From NCBI GenBank assembly GCA_005223045.1, contig NJBM01000001.1:1-64000 (forward strand): a stretch of 64,000 bases of DNA, written 5' to 3'. The position numbers and the translations under genes are program-made. Positions 16,060 to 22,838 of this stretch are shown in pieces (position 1 is the stretch's first letter; each line of letters begins with the position of its first letter). This DNA comes from Planctomycetes bacterium B3_Pla. GTDB lineage: Bacteria > Planctomycetota > Phycisphaerae > Sedimentisphaerales > Anaerobacaceae. The notes beneath the pieces are model-generated. The model was not told the origin of the DNA, did no database searches, and worked only from the letters and a program-made list of their open reading frames with translations.

Positions 16060-18252
16060 ATGCTGTTACGAACAGTCTCAATATTGTCGGCGGCAGGCCT
16101 GGTCCTTGTCGCGTTTTCCTGCCGGGTGCAACAGCAAACCAAAGTCCGTATCGCACACGGCGGTGATCTCGAAGTGGAATATTCTCAGAGCACGAAGACT
16201 GTCCCGAAGTTTGAGGTGTTTGAAATCACGTTCAGACACGATCAGGAGTATTCAAATCTTTTTTTCGATGTTACTATCGATGTCACATTCACTTCGCCCT
16301 CGAACAAACCAGTAAAAGTCGGCGGTTTCCATTACGGCTCTTCGGCCCCGGCAGGCAGAACTGAAAGGGAGACCGACGAGAGACGAAAGACGAGACATCC
16401 ATCGTCCATCGTCCATCGTCCATCGAAAATGAATTTGTGGAAGGCCCGATTCGCCCCCTCCGAGATTGGCCAATGGAAATACAGCTTTACCTTCAGGAAC
16501 CTTAAAGGTCAGGAAGCATCCGGCGAGGGCGCCTTCACCTGCGTCAGAGGCCGACGACCCAATCCGGGGTTTGTCCGCCAGCATCCTACGAATCCTTTCC
16601 GTTTTGTCTTCGACGACGGCAGCGAATATTTCCCCATAGGACTGCAAGATTGCTGGGGCGACAATTCCGCTACCGGCTCGGCTCTGGATCAATGCAGCAT
16701 GGAGGGGCCCTTCCGCACCGACCGCAGGGACGCCCCCGAGTTGCCCGCCGGGCCTATGTTCGTACGCGGGCCATCCTGCAATCCGCAGAATGCGGATGTT
16801 TATTTCCGGCATTTCTCGCAGTGCGGATTCAATATGTACCGCTTCTCGCAGGAGAACTGCTCTTACTCGCTGAACCGCAATCTGGACGAATACCTCGTCC
16901 AGGAAGGGATCATGACTGACGAACTCCTGCAGCGCGGACGCGCGTATGGTTTTGGCATCTTTTACGGCATCTTCGGATTTCAAAAGTGCTTCAACAACGA
17001 GCCTGATGACGAAGAAAAGATGTCGAAAGTAAGGAGGTTCATTAAATACAGCGTTGACAGATGGGGAGCGTACGTGGACTTCTGGGAATTCCTGAACGAG
17101 CAAAAGGCCGACGATCGCTGGTATGAGATTATGATCGCCTACCTCAAGTCGCTCGACCCGTACAAACATCCGGTCACAACAAGCTGGGAAAGGCCCGACC
17201 TTGCCGGCATCGAGATCAATGCCCCGCATTGGTACCAAAATGAAAATGAGCTCGAATCCGACAAAGTGACTGCTTCGAGGGCAAAAAACTGGAAGAGATA
17301 CAACATGCCCGTAGTCGTGGGTGAGCAGGGCAATCACATTGACAGGCGAAAGCCGCACCCTCCCGGCGTCGGAGGAGTATGGGATGAAGGCTCGGCCCTG
17401 CGGATGCGCATCCGAAACTGGACGGCGTTTTTCAACGAAATCGTTTTTATTTTCTGGAATACAAGCTACGCCCGGGACGGGCACTACATGAACATCTGGC
17501 TGGGTCCGAAGGAACGGGAATACGTGCGAGCGATGCAGGACTTTGCGTATCGTCTCGATAAGGATGTTCGCATGGTCCCTGTGAAGGTCTCACATCCCGA
17601 CGCTGTTCGCGCTTACGGGCTTGCATCAAGAACAAGGGCGGGCGTTTACCTGCATCACTTCAGTAACCACACGGAACCGGTCAGGAATGTCACTATCACT
17701 TTAGATGTGCCTGAGACTGCGAAAGCGTACTGGTACTCGCCTGAGAACGCGGAGATACTCAAGATCATCGGCGTCTCAACCGGGACTCACACCCTCGAAG
17801 TCCCGGAGTTTACTGTGGACCTTGCTCTTCTTATCACGCCCGACGGGCCGCCCGACATTGACAGAGACGGAACGCCCAATCATTACGACCCCGATGACGA
17901 TGGAGATGGCGTGCCCGACGCGGAGGATGCCTTTCCGCTGGACCCGGAGGAATGGGATGACAGGGATATGGACTGGATTGGCGACAACCTCGATGCCGAC
18001 GACGATGGTGATGGTGTTGCGGATGATGATAACAAGAACGGCATACCTGACTGGGAGGAATTGGATTTCGACGGCGACGGCATAGACCGGGCAAAATCCG
18101 TGCCGTGGGACGCATTCCCATTGGACCCAAATGAATGGCGAGACACCGACGGCGACGGAATCGGTGACAATGCCGATATTGACGACGATGACGACGGCTA
18201 CAGTGACGAAGATGAAAGAAAACGCGGGACGAATCCGTTGAAAAAGCAATAA
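16060..18252 (+). CDS. Secreted DUF5060-type glycoside hydrolase with thrombospondin-3-like calcium repeats
   Basis: The roughly 730-residue protein opens with a signal peptide ending near LVAFSC (possible lipobox-like cysteine). A DUF5060 beta-sandwich follows (about residues 35-165), then a TIM-barrel glycosidase region (about 170-500) in which FWEFLNEQ and VVVGEQGNH supply the likely acid/base and nucleophile glutamates. The last 120 residues are aspartate-rich D-x-D-x-DGDG repeats (thrombospondin type 3 / dockerin-like calcium binding). The ATG at 16060 has GGAG 9 bases upstream; a TTG at 16039 is less likely. Residues from a GTCCATC repeat (about 111-123, PSSIVHRPS) interrupt the DUF5060 domain in frame. 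Confidence 0.85.
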   Translation: MLLRTVSILSAAGLVLVAFSCRVQQQTKVRIAHGGDLEVEYSQSTKTVPKFEVFEITFRHDQEYSNLFFDVTIDVTFTSPSNKPVKVGGFHYGSSAPAGRTERETDERRKTRHPSSIVHRPSKMNLWKARFAPSEIGQWKYSFTFRNLKGQEASGEGAFTCVRGRRPNPGFVRQHPTNPFRFVFDDGSEYFPIGLQDCWGDNSATGSALDQCSMEGPFRTDRRDAPELPAGPMFVRGPSCNPQNADVYFRHFSQCGFNMYRFSQENCSYSLNRNLDEYLVQEGIMTDELLQRGRAYGFGIFYGIFGFQKCFNNEPDDEEKMSKVRRFIKYSVDRWGAYVDFWEFLNEQKADDRWYEIMIAYLKSLDPYKHPVTTSWERPDLAGIEINAPHWYQNENELESDKVTASRAKNWKRYNMPVVVGEQGNHIDRRKPHPPGVGGVWDEGSALRMRIRNWTAFFNEIVFIFWNTSYARDGHYMNIWLGPKEREYVRAMQDFAYRLDKDVRMVPVKVSHPDAVRAYGLASRTRAGVYLHHFSNHTEPVRNVTITLDVPETAKAYWYSPENAEILKIIGVSTGTHTLEVPEFTVDLALLITPDGPPDIDRDGTPNHYDPDDDGDGVPDAEDAFPLDPEEWDDRDMDWIGDNLDADDDGDGVADDDNKNGIPDWEELDFDGDGIDRAKSVPWDAFPLDPNEWRDTDGDGIGDNADIDDDDDGYSDEDERKRGTNPLKKQ
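16393..16427 (+). repeat. GTCCATC repeat inside the DUF5060 gene
   Basis: Three to four copies of ATCGTCC/CATCGTC sit within the coding frame of the glycosidase gene and match, in reverse complement, the intergenic GATGGAC repeat at 15945-15970. They encode HPSSIVHRPS, which does not look like the surrounding beta-sandwich. Confidence 0.75.
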
Positions 18253-18353
18253 CGAGTTAAAGGGCATCAGGAGATCAGGGTATCAGGGCACAGGAGATCA
18301 GGGAAGCAGGATACCAGGGTGTCCGCCCGACATTGACAGGAAAGGTTAAGAGA
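18253..18353. repeat. Intergenic ATCAGGG repeat
   Basis: Bases 18262-18322 are imperfect copies of ATCAGGG/AGATCAGGG/ATACCAGGG. A 17-base stretch at 18326-18342 (CCGCCCGACATTGACAG) also occurs inside the preceding gene at 17849-17865, which suggests local copying. No promoter or terminator was recognised. Confidence 0.6.
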
Positions 18354-19292
18354 ATGAAAAGCGACAAGAAAGAAATATCCAGGCGCGACTTCGTGCAAGG
18401 GGCAGTAGCAGGAGCGGCCCTATTAGGTTCCGGAGTTGTCGCACGAGGCGCGGCTCAAACGAAGAGTTCTCCTTTGCGACTCGGAGGCCCCACGTTTGAG
18501 AAATATGATGACCCTGAAGGCTGGGTGCGCGTTTTGAAAAAGCTGGGCTACCGCGCCGCCTATTGTCCTGTGAGCGCCAATGCCGACGACGATGTTGTAA
18601 AGGCATACGCGCGCGCAGCCAAAAAGGCAGACATAATCATTGCCGAGGTCGGAGCATGGAGCAATCCTATAAGCCCGGATGAAAAGACACGCCGAGAAGC
18701 GCAGCAGAAATGTCGAAGGCAATTGGCCCTGGCGGATCGAATAGGCGCCAATTGCTGTGTCAATATCAGCGGCTCCCGCGGCAAAGAATGGGCGGGACAC
18801 TCGCCGGACAACCTGACGGAAGAAACTTTCGAGATGATTGTCGAAACTACACGCGCCATCATCGATGACGTCAAACCAACCCGGACGTACTTCACCCTGG
18901 AAACTATGCCGTGGGCCTACCCGGATTCGGTAGATTCGTACGTGCGACTGCTCAGGGCCATCGACCGCAAGCGTTTCGCCGTTCATCTTGACCCGGTCAA
19001 CCTCGTATGTAGTCCGCAGCGATACTATAGTAACGGCAAATTGATTCGCGAATGCTTTGAGAAGCTCGGGCCCTACGTCAAGAGCTGTCACGCGAAAGAC
19101 ATTCTTCTGCACCCTAAACTCACTACCCATCTCGACGAGGTCCGTCCGGGATTGGGAGGGCTGGATTACGCCACGTTCTTGAAAGAATTGAGCAGGATAC
19201 CTGATACTCCGCTGATGTTGGAGCACCTCAAAGACGCAGAAGAATACCGCAAAGCGGCAGAGCACGTCCGAGGCGTATCTCGTCGTGCGTGA
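18354..19292 (+). CDS. Tat-exported xylose-isomerase-like TIM-barrel protein (sugar phosphate isomerase/epimerase family)
   Basis: The 312-residue product begins MKSDKKEISRRDFVQGAV, a twin-arginine signal, with an AGAAQTKSS-like region after the hydrophobic core. The mature part is an AP-endonuclease-2/xylose-isomerase-like barrel: GPTFEKYDDPEGWVRVLKKLGY, IIAEVGAWSNP, the central TYFTLETMPWAYPDSVDSY glutamate region, AVHLDPVNLV, and CHAKDILLHPK. These residues match metal-binding positions of the family. It probably isomerises or epimerises a sugar derivative outside the cytoplasm. I start at ATG 18354; a TTG at 18333 is in the repeat. The stop is followed by repeat DNA. Confidence 0.87.
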   Translation: MKSDKKEISRRDFVQGAVAGAALLGSGVVARGAAQTKSSPLRLGGPTFEKYDDPEGWVRVLKKLGYRAAYCPVSANADDDVVKAYARAAKKADIIIAEVGAWSNPISPDEKTRREAQQKCRRQLALADRIGANCCVNISGSRGKEWAGHSPDNLTEETFEMIVETTRAIIDDVKPTRTYFTLETMPWAYPDSVDSYVRLLRAIDRKRFAVHLDPVNLVCSPQRYYSNGKLIRECFEKLGPYVKSCHAKDILLHPKLTTHLDEVRPGLGGLDYATFLKELSRIPDTPLMLEHLKDAEEYRKAAEHVRGVSRRA

Positions 19293-19340
19293 TGCGTATT
19301 GCGTCGTGCGTGCTACGCAATACGCATCACGCTATACGAT
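19283..19340. repeat. Intergenic TGCGTATTGCGTCGTGCG repeat
   Basis: From the end of the isomerase-like gene, imperfect copies of CGTGCGT/ATGCGTATTG run forward and are then mirrored by ACGCAATACGCATCACGC, so the tract is nearly an inverted repeat. Its first bases overlap the last codons of the gene (SRRA and stop). Confidence 0.65.
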
Positions 19341-19400
19341 AAAATATTCTTCCAATTTCCAAAACAAGAGCTAAGATAGTGAGCCAGTCGGGACAGTAGT

Positions 19401-19454
19401 GTAGGGTGGGGCTGGCCCCACCGATTCGGAATGGTGGGGCCAGCCCCACCCTAC
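19401..19454. repeat. Perfect 22-bp inverted repeat (GTAGGGTGGGGCTGGCCCCACC)
   Basis: Arms at 19401-19422 and 19433-19454 are exact reverse complements around a 10-base loop. The arm itself contains a second internal palindrome (GGGGCTGGCCCC). There is no T-run after it, so it is more like a REP-type dispersed palindrome than an intrinsic terminator. It lies between the isomerase-like gene and the protease gene. Confidence 0.85.
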
Positions 19455-19485
19455 GATTCTTATTCGTTTCATGGAGTATTTGGCA

Positions 19486-20985
19486 ATGCGTTATCAAAAG
19501 TTGATACTTGGTGCGGTGCTTATCGTATCGGTCATATATGACAGCCTGGGAGCATCTCAGGGCGTCGGCCTATTGCGTCCGCACGAATCAGTAGTGCTTA
19601 TCAGATGCGTGAAACAGGGCTTCAATTATGTGACCCCCTGGAAGAGGGCATCTATGAGCCGGGTTGCAGGCTCGGGATTCATCGTCGCCGGCAACAAGAT
19701 TCTCACCAACGCTCACAACGTCAGCAACTCCAGGTATGTTGAGCTGCGAAAGGAGAATCTCGCCAAACGCTTTGCGGCCAGGGTCGTCTTTATCGGGCAC
19801 GACTGCGACCTGGCAATGTTGGCCGTCGATGACGAGAGTTTCTTTCAGGGCACCGCCGCCCTGGAACTGGCGGGAATCCCAAAGGTGAACACGACAGTGT
19901 CAACCTACGGCTTCCCCGTGGGCGGCGACCGCATCTCCGTCACCGAGGGCGTGGTATCGCGTGTAGAGATGGACACATACGTTCACCCCGCAGCCGATAA
20001 ACACCTGGTCATACAGACAGATGCGGCGATCAATCCCGGCAACAGCGGCGGGCCGGTCGTACAGGACGGCAAAGTCGTCGGCGTAGCCTTCCAGGGCCTG
20101 CGAGAGGCCGACAACATCGGCTATATGATTCCCACAACAGTCATCAGGCATTTCCTCAAAGATATCGAGAACGGTAAATATGATGCTTTCGGATCCATGG
20201 GAACTCTCTTCTATCCGGGCCTGCACAGCGACAGTTACTCCGACTACCTCAAAGTCCCGCCGAACGAGGACGGCGTCGTCGTGCTCGGCACCCTGATGCA
20301 CTCCTCGATTGAATCGGTCCTGAAGGCCGACGACGTTATGACCCGGATCGATGAATACAACATCGACAACGACGGCATGGTTCAGATACACGGGCTGAGA
20401 TTGTCAATCTCCGAGGTGGTCGAGTCCAAGCAAATCGGTGAAACGACACAACTGACGTTTTATCGCCGGGGCGAACGAATGACCGCAACTGCAACCATAG
20501 CATTGAACCGGCCCATTCTCGAACAGTCGCGCCAATATGACCGCCCGCCCCCTTATGTATGTTTTGCCGGCCTGGTATTCGTGCCGGCAACGCGAAACTT
20601 CCTCGAAACCTGGGGCCGGCAGTGGCCAAAAGACATACCGTTCTACCTGCGATACCTTTTCGCACATTCGATAAAGCTCAATAAGGACCGACAGCGAAAA
20701 GAGTACATCGTCCTCTCGGCGATAATGCCCGACGAGGTCAATTCGTACGCCGATGAATTCAAGAGCCAGGTCGTCGAGAGCATCAACGGCATCAAGATAC
20801 ACGGCCTTGAAGACGTTCAGAAAGCCTTCGAGTCCCGGCTCGCCGGGAACGATTTCCACAAGATCACGTTCATGGGCAAGAATCGCATCCTGCCGATCGA
20901 CGCCGCCAAGGCCGGCTCCAGACACGAGCTCATATTAGAGAAATACCACATACCCGCCGAAGCGCGCCTGGAGACAAACCCATGA
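19486..20985 (+). CDS. Deg-like S1C serine protease with PDZ regions
   Basis: The 499-residue exported protease (signal peptide ending near DSLGASQG) has a complete trypsin-fold triad: H77 in LTNAHNV, D108 in HDCDLAML and S187 in NPGNSGGP. Downstream is a PDZ domain (about residues 250-330, VLKADDVMTRIDEYN) and a second domain ending with VESINGIKIHGLEDV, an arrangement like plant Deg9-type proteases. It probably degrades or processes cell-envelope proteins. The ATG at 19486 has GGAG 9 bases upstream; an ATG at 19471 has none. Its last 4 bases overlap the start of a paralogue, so the two are made together. Confidence 0.92.
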   Translation: MRYQKLILGAVLIVSVIYDSLGASQGVGLLRPHESVVLIRCVKQGFNYVTPWKRASMSRVAGSGFIVAGNKILTNAHNVSNSRYVELRKENLAKRFAARVVFIGHDCDLAMLAVDDESFFQGTAALELAGIPKVNTTVSTYGFPVGGDRISVTEGVVSRVEMDTYVHPAADKHLVIQTDAAINPGNSGGPVVQDGKVVGVAFQGLREADNIGYMIPTTVIRHFLKDIENGKYDAFGSMGTLFYPGLHSDSYSDYLKVPPNEDGVVVLGTLMHSSIESVLKADDVMTRIDEYNIDNDGMVQIHGLRLSISEVVESKQIGETTQLTFYRRGERMTATATIALNRPILEQSRQYDRPPPYVCFAGLVFVPATRNFLETWGRQWPKDIPFYLRYLFAHSIKLNKDRQRKEYIVLSAIMPDEVNSYADEFKSQVVESINGIKIHGLEDVQKAFESRLAGNDFHKITFMGKNRILPIDAAKAGSRHELILEKYHIPAEARLETNP

Positions 20986-22538
20986 AAAGATCAAAAATCA
21001 AAAATGAAAAATTAAAATTGATGAGCCGCTTCGCGGGCTGTTTTGAAGAGCCTCGCCAGAGGCGAATCCGAAATTTTGCATTTTGCATTTTGTTTTTTGC
21101 ATTACCTTTAACGGCTGCCGGCCAGGGTCGTATTGATTTGACCGAGGCGATGAAAGATTCGGTCGTTTTCCTGGAAACATCTTCTTACGGCTACAATCTG
21201 AGCGAACCGTGGAAGCACAAAGCCCTGTCGCAAAACTGGGCGTGCGGCTGCGCGGTCGGTGAATACGAGGTAATCACGACTGCCGAAAGCGTTGTGAATC
21301 TTGCTTTTCTAAAGGCTCTGCGGTACGGGCAAAACGAATTCGTCGGGGCCAGGCTCGTTGTCGTCGATTACGAGGCCAACCTTTGCCTGATCCGGTTAGA
21401 CCCGAACGAGTTGAGCAAGCCTTTGAAACCGCTGACGTTTGCCGAGGACTACGAAAAAGGGGCCGAAGTTGACTTCTACTGGCTCTCGCCTGACAGCCAG
21501 ATGTACAACGGGCGGGGTCACCTTGACCGCACGAGTGTCGAAAGAACGCAAACCTCGCACGGGCAGCGTCTGCGTTACGTTATTTCCAATGCGTCCCAGC
21601 GTACGGCCAAAGGAGAGGTTTACTGTGTCGGCTCGGCGCCCATCGGGCTAAGTTGCTGGTCCAGCCGGGATAAAGTGGCCGGTCTGATTCCCGCCGAGAC
21701 GATCAACGGATTCATCAAATCTGTGTCCGAAGGCGACTACAAAGGCTTCGGCGAGGTCGGCTTTGCGATCTCAGAGCTTCTCGACCCGGCTATGCGGTCC
21801 TACCTGAAAATGCCCGAATCGCTCGGAGGCGGCACGTTTGTGGCCGACGTGTATAACCTTGGGACCGGCGCCGACGTCTTGAAAAAGGGCGACGTAATCT
21901 TGAGAATCGACGGGCATGGTCTCGATCCTCATGGGCGCTTCGAGCACGCCAAATACCAATGGCTGTCCTTCGATCATCTTATTACCGGCAAGGCGGCAGG
22001 CAGGCAGGTGCTGTTCGATATCTGGCGCGACGGCCAGAAAGCGAAAATCTTAGCAAACGTCAAGAATTTCAAACCTTCGGAAATGCTCGTGCCCTACCAT
22101 GAGTACGACAAACAGCCGGAATACGTCATCACGGCAGGGTTTGTCCTGCAGAAGCTCACCCGCGAATACATGCTGGAATTCGGCAGCGACTTAGCCGGCG
22201 AAGCCCCATCGCACTTGTACCACTACTATCGCGACCTTGCCTTCAAGCCCACCATCGAGCGCAAGGAAATCGTGATACTCAGCTACGTCCTGCCGGCACA
22301 AATCAACTTAGGCTACACCGGTCTGGGCCAGATTGTCGTGAGCAAATTCAACGGCATGAAGATAAGTTCGGTCGCCGACATCCTGAAAGCTCAAAAGCTC
22401 AATCCAGACTCCAAATACGATGTGATTGAGTTTGAGATGGACAGCCCGGTTATTGTCATAGCGCGCGAGCAGTTGGCCGCCGAAAACCAGTTCGTAAGCC
22501 GCAACTACGGCATTCAAAAACTCTCGAACGTCAATTGA
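20982..22538 (+). CDS. Catalytically dead Deg-like protease paralogue
   Basis: The 518-residue protein aligns with its upstream neighbour along most of its length (LTEAMKDSVVFLET, EPWKHKALSQNWACG, the PDZ-like VLKKGDVILRIDGHG, and the C-terminal FNGMKISSVADI). The triad is lost: the histidine position reads TTAESV (E102), the aspartate position EANL (N133) and the serine loop is TAKGEV in place of GNSGG. It therefore cannot be a serine protease and may be a scaffold or regulatory partner. The ATG overlaps the upstream stop (ATGA) and has GGAG 8 bases before it, so the start is firm. The N-terminus, including the FAFCILFFAL signal-peptide core, is encoded by intergenic-type repeat DNA. Confidence 0.88.
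   Translation: MKRSKIKNEKLKLMSRFAGCFEEPRQRRIRNFAFCILFFALPLTAAGQGRIDLTEAMKDSVVFLETSSYGYNLSEPWKHKALSQNWACGCAVGEYEVITTAESVVNLAFLKALRYGQNEFVGARLVVVDYEANLCLIRLDPNELSKPLKPLTFAEDYEKGAEVDFYWLSPDSQMYNGRGHLDRTSVERTQTSHGQRLRYVISNASQRTAKGEVYCVGSAPIGLSCWSSRDKVAGLIPAETINGFIKSVSEGDYKGFGEVGFAISELLDPAMRSYLKMPESLGGGTFVADVYNLGTGADVLKKGDVILRIDGHGLDPHGRFEHAKYQWLSFDHLITGKAAGRQVLFDIWRDGQKAKILANVKNFKPSEMLVPYHEYDKQPEYVITAGFVLQKLTREYMLEFGSDLAGEAPSHLYHYYRDLAFKPTIERKEIVILSYVLPAQINLGYTGLGQIVVSKFNGMKISSVADILKAQKLNPDSKYDVIEFEMDSPVIVIAREQLAAENQFVSRNYGIQKLSNVN
20985..21108 (+). repeat. AAAATCAAAAATGAAAAATT / TTTTGCATTTTGCA repeat within a coding start
   Basis: The first 45 codons of the protease-paralogue gene consist of A-rich repeat words followed by TTTTGCATTTTGCATTTTG. 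The same kinds of words occur in non-coding DNA at 11540-11612, 12600-12715 and 55455-55485. The second part encodes the hydrophobic core of the signal peptide. Confidence 0.65.
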
Positions 22539-22838
22539 TTTGCGATTGCCGATTTCTGTCTGTCAAATCGAAAATCCAAAATCGATGCCGATTCTTCTTG
22601 ACGAGGAGATGGCTGATCTGGTATAAGTTAGGGTAAGATGAAGTCCGTGGATTTGAGGTCATCCGGGCAGTCCTAGGGACTCCCTATGGAGGATTCTACT
22701 TGTCTTTCGGGCTCTCAATGGAAGGAGGCAGTCTCAATTCGTGAAGGAATAGCTTCAGCACATAAGGAAAGAACGCATTGTAGAGTGGAGATCCGCGTTG
22801 GTCGCTTCATGTCAGCTTTTTTTTGAAGGAGGACTATT
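22539..22838. other. 300-bp intergenic region with promoter and palindromic repeat
   Basis: Contains an AT-rich repeat just after the protease paralogue, the promoter at 22598-22627, one copy of the CAGTCCTAGGGACTCC repeat at 22668-22691 and an AAGGAGG ribosome-binding site at 22826-22833. The leader of the downstream gene is about 200 bases. No other gene is visible. Confidence 0.7.
22598..22627 (+). promoter_or_regulatory. Sigma-70-type promoter upstream of LamG/PA14 gene
   Basis: TTGACG at 22598-22603, an 18-base spacer ending CTGG, and TATAAG at 22622-22627. The same arrangement, including the GG before the -10, is found before the other LamG-family genes at 25469, 52297 and 55704. Confidence 0.75.
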
